Assembly (NCBI GenBank): GCA_021463195.1 | Contig: JAJTXZ010000037.1 | Span: 1 to 45,217 of the forward strand | Length of the DNA: 45,217 nt | Source: Anaerolineae bacterium | GTDB lineage: Bacteria > Chloroflexota > Anaerolineae > UBA4142 > SHND01 | Reading direction: 5' to 3' | Shown here: one piece after another, positions 22,540 to 29,175 of the stretch | Layout: each line of letters begins with the position of its first letter | Position numbering within the stretch: the stretch's first letter is position 1 | The notes under the pieces: generated by a model | What the model was told of the DNA's origin: nothing | Database searches by the model: none | Seen by the model: only the letters and a program-made list of their open reading frames with translations | Translations under genes and position numbers: made by a program

Positions 22540-24375
22540 TTACAGAATCCTCCAAAAACAGTTTTCGTAGATTCCCCCATTAAAGCAGGGCTTAGTTGGA
22601 TCACCCCTGTAACAGTCGCAGGCCACGTTGGGATGGCAATCAAGGCAGGCTTTGGTTCCCCCTGAACCATTTGGATCAGCCGCATATATCCACGCAGGTC
22701 CACTCGCAAAAGCTCCGCTGGCAGTCTGCTCAGTACAAGTACCGTTGCACTGTCCATCAAACGGTACAACTTCTCCATGAAAACATGCTTGTACTACAGG
22801 ATCAGGGACTTGACCTTTCCATACATTATCTGCTACTTGACGAGATGTAGGAGTCGCAAGACGTGCTTGACTGAACTGACCAGGTGCATCACAGATTGCT
22901 TTGTATTTTACCGCGCGTTTGGCGGATTGTTCGCGTGCCCCCCATCTCCCATTGGGGCTGCCATAGCCTCCACAATCAGTCGAAACAGAATAGGCTCTGA
23001 AAACGCGAGTACGCACAGCCCAAGCAACAGCACGTTGAGCTCCGATTGATTCGCTTTCCGCTTCGCTTGCTACTACCTTCGCCAGTTTTTCTTTAGCTAC
23101 GGTCACCTGTCCTTCCGTACCAGCTTCTGGCTCATCTACGGCGTTTGTGGTCAAGTAGGAATCTCCTTCAAAAAACAATCCTGTTTGAGGTACACTGTCC
23201 TTGATGCGATAACGCGCAGGCGCTGGAAACGAACGGCTCATCTCATTGAACCTGACATATGCTTGGCTTGCCCGGTTTGCTTTGCCAAGACGTTCCAACG
23301 CAACTCCTTTGAGAAAATGCGCGTAGAGCAAATCAACTTTGTCATTGACAAGTTTGACGACAGCGTCGTCTTGCCCGCGGTCGAGCAGCCATTCCGCGTA
23401 GTATGCCAAAGCGTCCGAGATGCCTTGAGGTTCAACCGCCATCGCTTTTCGAAACCACTTTTCCGCTCGAGGGTCGTCAAGTAGCTGCAACCCTCTCGCA
23501 TAGTGCAGATTAGCCAGGTATTCGCGGTTGCCCTTGGCGAGCGCGACCTCAAAGTATCGGTCGAGCGCGGCAGCATCTTGCAGCGCGCCCAAGGTCATTG
23601 CAACTTCATACGTGTAATGGACTCTACCAAATTGGATACCGATTTCATCGGCAGTTAGAAATTCTTGCGCGGCAGCCCGCAAATCTTCTAGTAACTGCTC
23701 TCTGCCATGGCGCTGCCACAGAGCCGCGCCAAGACCTGCGTGCGTATGACGACTCTCTGGATTCTTTGCTACTGCTGCTGCCAGCAGCTCAACTGCCTCA
23801 TCTATTTGCCCCGCCTGCAAAAAGGTATCTCCAGCCAAGAACGCGCGCAACGCGTCAACCCTTTCATTTGGATCCGGGTATTCGGCGGCATGTCCCAGAT
23901 AATTACTGGCAATGAATTCTCGAACCCCCGGTTGAAGGTCATCCGTGGGGGGATTGCCTTGCGGCGGCAACGCCGCGGGGGCAGGACTATGCAAACCCGG
24001 AATACCGAGCAAAGCAAATCCGGCGAGTGCTTTTCCGCTGTACGAAAAGAACGCGCGACGAGACAATTCAAACCCGGTGATGGAAACGCCAAAGCCACGC
24101 ACCACGCTTGCGACACGATACGCGCGCTGCGGTCCTAAAACAGCTAGCAGACGAACGCGCATCGCAATTCCAGTAAACGCCGACACATGACCATCGTGGA
24201 CCTGGAGCAGCGTCGGTTCATGTTTCCAGTCAGGGCGCGCTTGCGAAAGTAAACTTTGCATTTCTTGATCGCGTAGCGATTTGGCGGTCAAAAGCCCATC
24301 GCTCTCGCGCTCAACCGCTTGCGCCAATCCAGTGCAAAGTGAACAGCCCGAATCGAACAAGAGAAAGTGCTTCAT
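22540..24375 (-). CDS. Chimera: FDSGCxxC redox domain, Tat-like segment, TPRs, Cys-rich SleB-like domain
   Basis: A 611-residue protein starting with a good ribosome site (AAGGAG). Residues 1-100 are a DCC/thioredoxin-like domain (LLFDSGCSLCTG; ARPDWKHEPTLLQV) shared with the redoxin at 25055. Residues 105-126 hold SRRAFF followed by a hydrophobic stretch (ALAGFALLGIPG) and an Ala/Pro-rich exit, like an internal twin-arginine signal. Residues 155-400 look like TPRs (LAGDTFLQAGQIDEAVELLA, LANLHYARGLQLL). The end (about 430-611) has ASEAESESIGAQRAVAWAV, ICDAPGQFSQARL and KGQVPDPVVQACF, much like the SleB/CwlJ cell-wall hydrolase domain, with about twelve extra cysteines. The role is unknown. 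A redox-controlled, exported wall enzyme or a Cys-rich product is inference. Its 3' half is CGCG-poor. Confidence 0.8.
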   Translation of the reverse strand: MKHFLLFDSGCSLCTGLAQAVERESDGLLTAKSLRDQEMQSLLSQARPDWKHEPTLLQVHDGHVSAFTGIAMRVRLLAVLGPQRAYRVASVVRGFGVSITGFELSRRAFFSYSGKALAGFALLGIPGLHSPAPAALPPQGNPPTDDLQPGVREFIASNYLGHAAEYPDPNERVDALRAFLAGDTFLQAGQIDEAVELLAAAVAKNPESRHTHAGLGAALWQRHGREQLLEDLRAAAQEFLTADEIGIQFGRVHYTYEVAMTLGALQDAAALDRYFEVALAKGNREYLANLHYARGLQLLDDPRAEKWFRKAMAVEPQGISDALAYYAEWLLDRGQDDAVVKLVNDKVDLLYAHFLKGVALERLGKANRASQAYVRFNEMSRSFPAPARYRIKDSVPQTGLFFEGDSYLTTNAVDEPEAGTEGQVTVAKEKLAKVVASEAESESIGAQRAVAWAVRTRVFRAYSVSTDCGGYGSPNGRWGAREQSAKRAVKYKAICDAPGQFSQARLATPTSRQVADNVWKGQVPDPVVQACFHGEVVPFDGQCNGTCTEQTASGAFASGPAWIYAADPNGSGGTKACLDCHPNVACDCYRGDPTKPCFNGGIYENCFWRIL

Positions 24376-24465
24376 TGTTGAGCTCCTTGAGGTTAGAGCA
24401 TTGAAATTTCTTCTTGCGATAGTTGTTCTCGGGATTCAGGTTCAGCGTGTTTAGCGTATAGGGAT

Positions 24466-24482
24466 GCACCTCCTTTCTGCTG
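24466..24482 (-). promoter_or_regulatory. Very strong Shine-Dalgarno without a start codon
   Basis: The minus strand reads AGAAAGGAGGTGCATCC, nearly fully complementary to the 3' tail of 16S rRNA. No ATG, GTG or TTG in usable frame follows at normal spacing. It lies about 95 bases before the start of the 611-residue gene, so it would be in its leader. In Bacillus such start-less sites (STAB-SD) protect messages from decay; that role here is inference. Confidence 0.4.
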
Positions 24483-24492
24483 GACGGTCCAA

Positions 24493-24732
24493 CTAGCCCG
24501 CGAGAGTCAGCACACGTTCAATTTCTTTTGGCACGGCAATCATCACAAAGCGCGAATTGTGATACAGATAATCCTCGCCCGATTCATCAACAATCCGAAT
24601 AAAATCATCTCGCGCGGCAGATTCATCGGGGAGGACTTTGTAGAGTTTGAACAAAACCAAGTCATCTTCCCCTTCGCTGCGAATACACAACGCAAAGCGG
24701 TTCGTTGCGGATTGTTTTACACGAGTGGTCAG
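24493..24732 (-). CDS. Small conserved hypothetical protein, second of a pair
   Basis: About 79 residues: RFALCIRSEGEDDLVLFKLY, then VLPDESAARDDFIRIVDESG, then EDYLYHNSRFVMIAVPKEIE. I recall similar short proteins in cyanobacteria and Chloroflexota, with no known function. No ATG, GTG or TTG lies near the natural start. A CTG at 24732 overlaps the TGA of the upstream gene (CTGA), which would suit coupled translation. An ATG at 24858 gives a longer frame, but its extra residues overlap the neighbour gene and look like noise. The protein is small, soluble and mixed alpha/beta by eye. Confidence 0.65.
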   Translation of the reverse strand: MTTRVKQSATNRFALCIRSEGEDDLVLFKLYKVLPDESAARDDFIRIVDESGEDYLYHNSRFVMIAVPKEIERVLTLAG

Positions 24733-24962
24733 TCCAAAAAGCGGCTGACTTTGATTTTTCTTTTGCCGATGCCGTGCGCTTCGTACCACTGAATTTCGGC
24801 TTTGCGAACGCGTCCGTTCGGCAACAGGACGAGGGTCGCGCCTTTGAGTTTTCTCCATCTGCCACTTCCATATTTTCGGCGGAGCTGTCGAATCTCTCGA
24901 ATGGATTGATTGACAGCAATTCGCTCGATGTTGGTGATATCGCTGATGATTTCAAAATCCAT
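24729..24962 (-). CDS. Small conserved hypothetical protein, first of a pair
   Basis: 77 residues: IREIRQLRRKYGSGRWRKLK, then GATLVLLPNGRVRKAEIQWY, then EAHGIGKRKIKVSRFLD. The basic stretch and the WYEAHGIG motif belong to a widespread small family of unknown function that I recall mostly from cyanobacteria and Chloroflexota. A nucleic-acid or protein contact is possible given the charge. It overlaps the next small gene by four bases and so forms a tight pair with it. It lies 92 bases after the redoxin gene on the same strand. Confidence 0.75.
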   Translation of the reverse strand: MDFEIISDITNIERIAVNQSIREIRQLRRKYGSGRWRKLKGATLVLLPNGRVRKAEIQWYEAHGIGKRKIKVSRFLD

Positions 24963-25054
24963 TGTCGCAGTCCTTTGACAGCGAAAGCTTCGATGAGCCC
25001 CAAAGAATCTCTAGTCAAAGATAATTGTACCGTGTACACTTGGCTTGTCGAATC

Positions 25055-25951
25055 CTACGAAACAACCACCTTATCTTCTTTCCGCGTTGCCAGCGCCTGT
25101 TTCAACGTCTCGACGCTCACGTAAAATGTATTGGCGAGCGAGTCGAGATGCCAGTTATTATTGACAATGCCTTTGCCGCGAATTATCCCCGTCGCGTCGA
25201 GCGCGAAACCATATGGCACGCCGACCACGCCAAAGGCGGAACGCGTTTCAGGCGAAATCACCAGCGGAATTTTGCCAAGTTTGAATTCTTTGACAAAGGC
25301 GCGCAATTTGTCCGCCTCGACCACGCTAAAAACCAGCGTCAAATTTTCCGGCGATTCCGCCGCGAATTCTTTTAGATACGGCGCGATTTTGCGACAAAAA
25401 CCGCAGCCCGTGGAAAGAAACAATAAAATGGTATTGTCATTCGCGCCATCGCGCAAATGAATCGTTTTGCCTTTGGTCGTCGTCAACATCGCGACCGGCG
25501 TGAACGCGCCCAATTCTGGACCGTCTTTGGTATAGCTGAATCCGTCGGGCAATTCGGACGTGAGCGCTGGCACGTCGCCGCCGGCATGCGCGTCCGCCGC
25601 GGCGTTTTCGGATGGCTGCGGCTCGTGCATCTCGAACGCGCCGAACAGCGGAACGCCTGCCTTTTGCGCGACGCGCGCGATTTTCAATAGTTGCAGCGGA
25701 TTGAGAAACGTCACCATGTGCGTTCGCATCGCCAAGCCGGTGTAGGCGCGCACCGTTTCGCCGTCCACTTGAACTAGCGTCGGCTCGAATTTCCAACCGG
25801 GGCGCGCGCGGTCGAGCAGCTCTTTCGCTTCGGGCGCGTACAAACTCAAGCCGCGTAAATTATTGCCGCTCGCTTTTTCGATTTCCGCCGCGACATCCGC
25901 GCATTGCGCGCAGCCGGAATCAAAAAGAATGTAATGCTTAACTTTACGCAT
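25055..25951 (-). CDS. Two-domain redoxin: FDSGCxxC domain plus CGFC thioredoxin
   Basis: 298 residues from the ATG at 25951; the longer frame to 26041 overlaps the methyltransferase gene. The first ~105 residues (ILFDSGCAQCADV; ARPGWKFEPTLVQVDGE) are the same DCC-like domain as in the 611-residue chimera. The second (about 140-298) is a TlpA/redoxin domain with the CGFC active site at about 183-186 (LLFLSTGCGFCRKIAPYL) and the cis-Pro region VVGVPYGFALD. The two thiol pairs could pass electrons from one domain to the other. No signal peptide is seen, so it is probably cytoplasmic or held at the membrane by partners. It follows the methyltransferase gene. Confidence 0.85.
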   Translation of the reverse strand: MRKVKHYILFDSGCAQCADVAAEIEKASGNNLRGLSLYAPEAKELLDRARPGWKFEPTLVQVDGETVRAYTGLAMRTHMVTFLNPLQLLKIARVAQKAGVPLFGAFEMHEPQPSENAAADAHAGGDVPALTSELPDGFSYTKDGPELGAFTPVAMLTTTKGKTIHLRDGANDNTILLFLSTGCGFCRKIAPYLKEFAAESPENLTLVFSVVEADKLRAFVKEFKLGKIPLVISPETRSAFGVVGVPYGFALDATGIIRGKGIVNNNWHLDSLANTFYVSVETLKQALATRKEDKVVVS

Positions 25952-26019
25952 AGTAGGGCATCTGATTGTACTTGATTCAGCGACTTTGTCGAATAAAATG
26001 CGGCGTAAATATAAAAAAT

Positions 26020-26739
26020 TTATTTGCGCGCGACGAGCCACACTTGGAGATGCGTATGCGCCAGCGCGAAATAATAGCCCAAATCATATAACGCGGTTTT
26101 GAGCGCCGCGAACGGCGAAGGCATAAACGCCCGATACGTCGGCACAAAATGGCGGATGTCATGAAAGCCGCTTTGCGCCAAGATTTTTTTCAACGCGCGT
26201 GGGTCAAAACCGCGCTCGGTCACGCCCAATTTTTCTGTCACAGCCACCGCGCGCTGCCCGTGCAAAAAGCCGGGTTCCGCAATCAAAATTTTTCCGCCCG
26301 GTTTCAGCGCGCGAAAACAATTTCGCAAAACCAAATCTTCGCGCTGAACATGATGCAAGGTGTCATACACCACCACCGCGTCAAATTCCGGCGGAAAATC
26401 AAAGGTCTCGCTGTCGGCGACAACAAACTCGCATTGCGCGCCAACGCCTTCGCGCGCGGCGCGCCGTTCGGCGAGCGTCACCATGTCCGGCGCAAGATCA
26501 AAGCCGGTGACGCGATAACCCATGCGCGCGAAAAAGGCGCTCGTCCAGCCGGGCCCGCAACCCGCGTCCAATACGCGCGCGCCTTCGGCCAAGTTCAACA
26601 GTTCGATGATCGCAGCAAAGTCGCGCAAGAGCCGCGCCGATTCGGACGGATTGCCACCGCGAAAAGGTTTCTCATTCAACCAGACGCGCGTCAAGCCGCC
26701 CGTATTTTTCACATAATCAATTTCGTCTTGTTTGCTCAT
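26020..26739 (-). CDS. SAM-dependent methyltransferase (class I)
   Basis: 239 residues. The SAM-binding motif is VLDAGCGPGWTSAFFA, followed by the acidic end of strand 2 (VTGFDLAPDM) and motif IV-like VVVYDTLHHV, then LKPGGKILIAEPG. The fold is that of the UbiE/small-molecule group. The substrate is unknown. The N-terminal part (NEKPFRGGNPSESARLL) and a Tyr-rich C-terminus (LYDLGYYFALAHTHLQVW) may form the lid. It lies between the second glycosyltransferase and the redoxin, all on one strand, so a role in sugar or lipid modification is possible but unproven. Confidence 0.9.
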   Translation of the reverse strand: MSKQDEIDYVKNTGGLTRVWLNEKPFRGGNPSESARLLRDFAAIIELLNLAEGARVLDAGCGPGWTSAFFARMGYRVTGFDLAPDMVTLAERRAAREGVGAQCEFVVADSETFDFPPEFDAVVVYDTLHHVQREDLVLRNCFRALKPGGKILIAEPGFLHGQRAVAVTEKLGVTERGFDPRALKKILAQSGFHDIRHFVPTYRAFMPSPFAALKTALYDLGYYFALAHTHLQVWLVARK

Positions 26740-26784
26740 AGCGATTAGAGATTGGAGATTAGAGTTTAGAGCAATCTGCGCCGG

Positions 26785-27777
26785 TCAATAACGTTTGCCG
26801 CGCGCAAAATCAAAAAACGCGCGCAGCATACCGAGACCGACGACCAAAACATCGAGGGGCAAGAATAACGCGGCGCGCAGCGCAAACCGCAAGCCGCGTT
26901 TTTGCGCGAGAAAATTAAAGAGCGCAAAATTGAGCGCCCAGAATGCGCCCAAACCGACGAACGCGGCGATGCCGAGCGTGAAATTTCGCAAAACGAGCGC
27001 GGCGAACCCAAGGATGCCCGTGAGATAAATCGTTGGCACGGCGAGCTGATAAAAGCTTGGCACGCTCGTGAAAAACGGTTCGCCGCGTTTACGTAACCGC
27101 ATCAAGGTCAGCGCGCGCGCGCGTTTAAAATCTTCGCGCAAAACATTCGCGAGGGTGTACTGTTTGAGATGCACGACGCGCAATTTGGGTTCGAGGATGA
27201 TGTTGATTCCCGCGCCCCACGCGCGCTGCCCAAATTCAGTGTCTTCGGCGATGCTGGCGCCGCGATAATTTTCGTCAAAACCGCCAAGCTGCAAAAATAA
27301 ATCGCGCCGAATCGCGGCGACGCTCGTGTAAAACAAGCCGATGCGCTCCGCGCCGACAAAACGCGCGTAGGTGAAATTCATCCACAAATTTTTATATTGA
27401 CTCGCCCAATTCGCGTGCGGAATATTTTCGTCGAGCAAGCCGACGACACCATCCGTTGACGCGTCGCGCAGCGCGTTTTGAATCAACGCGATGGCGTCGG
27501 GCGGCGCCGCAATGTCGGCGTCGGTGAAAAATAAAATCGCGCCGCGCGCGATTGCCGCGCCGCGATTTTTTGCCGCCGCGGCGCCGATATTTTTTTCGAG
27601 GCGCACGACGCGCGCGCCGCCCTCCGCCGCGACGCGCGCCGTTTCATCCGTCGAACCGTCATCAACCACAATAATTTCAAGGGGGGGGGGAATTGCCGCG
27701 CGCAGCGCCGCGAGCGTTTGCGGCAGCGTGCGCGCGGCATTGTACGCGGGAATGATAACGGAAACCGTTTCAGGCAT
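26785..27777 (-). CDS. Membrane glycosyltransferase family 2 with a C10 coding tract
   Basis: 330 residues. GT-A domain: VSVIIPAYNAARTLPQTL, VVDDGSTDETA, NRGAAIARG, and FFTDADIAAPPDA with the metal-binding acids. GGFDENYRGASIAEDTEFGQ gives the catalytic region. Two to three membrane spans at the C-terminus (about 240-310) anchor it in the membrane, so it probably adds a sugar to an envelope glycan. The codons for AIPPPLE contain ten C in a row (27681-27690), an unusual length in such DNA and a likely slippage site. At the length seen the frame is intact. Confidence 0.9.
   Translation of the reverse strand: MPETVSVIIPAYNAARTLPQTLAALRAAIPPPLEIIVVDDGSTDETARVAAEGGARVVRLEKNIGAAAAKNRGAAIARGAILFFTDADIAAPPDAIALIQNALRDASTDGVVGLLDENIPHANWASQYKNLWMNFTYARFVGAERIGLFYTSVAAIRRDLFLQLGGFDENYRGASIAEDTEFGQRAWGAGINIILEPKLRVVHLKQYTLANVLREDFKRARALTLMRLRKRGEPFFTSVPSFYQLAVPTIYLTGILGFAALVLRNFTLGIAAFVGLGAFWALNFALFNFLAQKRGLRFALRAALFLPLDVLVVGLGMLRAFFDFARGKRY
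27681..27690. repeat. Run of ten G within the glycosyltransferase gene
   Basis: Ten G on the plus strand (ten C in the coding strand), at about codon 30-33 of the glycosyltransferase. It is the longest G/C homopolymer I noticed in the window. Change by one base would stop the protein early. Confidence 0.85.
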
Positions 27778-27782
27778 GGATA

Positions 27783-27812
27783 AAAAGAACCGCCGCTGGC
27801 GGGCGGCGGCTC
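27783..27812 (-). terminator. Intrinsic terminator-like hairpin
   Basis: Arms CCGCCGC (27790-27796) and GCGGCGG (27803-27809) with a six-base loop are followed on the minus strand by TTCTTTTTATCC. It lies between the secreted-protein gene and the glycosyltransferase start and probably separates the two units. Confidence 0.65.
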
Positions 27813-27818
27813 GGGATT

Positions 27819-28802
27819 TTATTTTGGCGCTTCCACGCCGGCTTGAATGTACGCGCGTTCCACCGCTTCGGGCGAATGGTCAAGGTCAAGCTCGCCCAAC
27901 GCGTTTGCGCTCCGCAGGTCAAAATGTCCGCAGTGTTTGACTCCGCTGCTCATACCCGTGAAAATCAAATGATAATGAAAATCGGGCGTCCAAGAGCTGG
28001 TGTTCACCGCCAATGAAATATAGCCGGAGGAATTGGCCTTTAACGTTTTGGTCTCAACCAACTGTCCGTGATCCAAAAGCACGCGCTCGTATTTGATTTT
28101 TTCGTTCGGCGTGTACCATAAGGCAATATTATGAATGGTTGAGCCGACAAGATATCCCACCCATTTCTTTTCGTCCAGTTTGCAGTCAAAGCGCCACAGT
28201 TGATTAGGATTGTCGTTCAAATACGCGGCGGGCCCCGAATAATTGGCGATTTGCGGCGGTGGATTGCCCGAGGGCACGGGCGTCGCGGTGGGTTGGCCCG
28301 GCACGGGCGTCGGCGTTTTGGTGGGCGATGGATTCGTGCTGTTGATTTTGAACCACGTATATTTTGACCACGCGCAAAGGTCTTGGGTGGTGCAGGCGCG
28401 CACGCGCCAGTAATACGTATAGCCGCGCGCCAAGTTGCTCGCGGTTAAGCGATTCTTTTTCTTGCCGGCGGTCCAAACGGTTGGCCCGTTTACGCCGCCG
28501 CGCTTGACGACGACGCGATAGCGTTTGTTGCATTCCACTTTGGTCCATCGAAAGGTCATGCTGGTGGAATTGGTGACGGTACCCGCTTTGGGCGCGATGA
28601 TTTTGGGTTTGGGTGGCGTCAGATAGCAAGGGTCGCCGGTTAGCGTTGCCGTTGCCGTTGCGGTTGGAGACTCGTTGGGCAAATAGTTCGGCTGTGGATC
28701 GGCTTGGACGGTGCCGAATGAAATCAATAATACGCTGAGAATCAGAATGGCGACGCCAAACGAAAGAAATGGTTTCACGCAAACTCCTGCGATGCGAATC
28801 AT
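27819..28802 (-). CDS. Secreted protein with fibronectin-III-like domain
   Basis: About 327 residues from the ATG at 28802; a start 13 codons earlier is possible. The N-terminus has a signal segment (FLSFGVAILILSVLLISFGT) with a likely cut after VQA. A Thr/Ala stretch is followed by a fibronectin type III-like domain (about 70-155: PKIIAPKAGTVTNSTSMTFRW, YYWRVRACTTQDLCAWSKYT) and a Pro/Thr linker (SPTKTPTPVPGQPTATP). A C-terminal domain of about 130 residues follows (LWRFDCKLDEKKWVGYLVGS to HLIFTGMSSGVKHCGHFDLR) that I do not recognise. It is probably a surface or extracellular protein. Confidence 0.75.
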   Translation of the reverse strand: MIRIAGVCVKPFLSFGVAILILSVLLISFGTVQADPQPNYLPNESPTATATATLTGDPCYLTPPKPKIIAPKAGTVTNSTSMTFRWTKVECNKRYRVVVKRGGVNGPTVWTAGKKKNRLTASNLARGYTYYWRVRACTTQDLCAWSKYTWFKINSTNPSPTKTPTPVPGQPTATPVPSGNPPPQIANYSGPAAYLNDNPNQLWRFDCKLDEKKWVGYLVGSTIHNIALWYTPNEKIKYERVLLDHGQLVETKTLKANSSGYISLAVNTSSWTPDFHYHLIFTGMSSGVKHCGHFDLRSANALGELDLDHSPEAVERAYIQAGVEAPK

Positions 28803-28933
28803 TGCGCGGGGTAGGGCTGCGGATACGCGCAACGCGGACAACTATAAACGATACCGCGCGAAATCGCCAAATTAGCGCGGCGACGCGATGGCAAAAAAAA
28901 TCGCCGCGAACGATTGGGCGCGACGATTAGGCA

Positions 28934-29006
28934 AGCCACCTCAGAGACTTGAACTCTGGACCCATGCTTTACGAAAGCATTGCTCTACCGACTGAGCTAA
29001 GGTGGC
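28934..29006 (-). tRNA. tRNA-Thr (anticodon CGU)
   Basis: On the minus strand the acceptor stem GCCACCT pairs with AGGTGGC. The D arm GCTCAGTCGGTAGAGC is standard, and the anticodon stem ATGCT/AGCAT holds the loop TTCGTAA (anticodon CGT). The T arm CAGAG-TTCAAGT-CTCTG is complete. CCA is not encoded. Confidence 0.95.
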
Positions 29007-29175
29007 ATCTGATATTTTGAATAAACCGATTATAATTGAAATTGAAAATTCGCAAAATTTAGCCGCCGCGTTCAGCCGCGCGCCGAATTTTCGGCGTTAG
29101 GCGCGTCCGCCGACACAGTATACAATTCGCATTCTCGATTTTCCAAAAATCAATTTCCTGAACAAGGAGGTTCAC

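Noticed and set aside
24466-24482. End of a 16S rRNA gene, because the plus strand resembles its CACCTCCTTTCT tail
   Set aside because: No other 16S sequence lies around it, and the match reads better as a Shine-Dalgarno on the minus strand.
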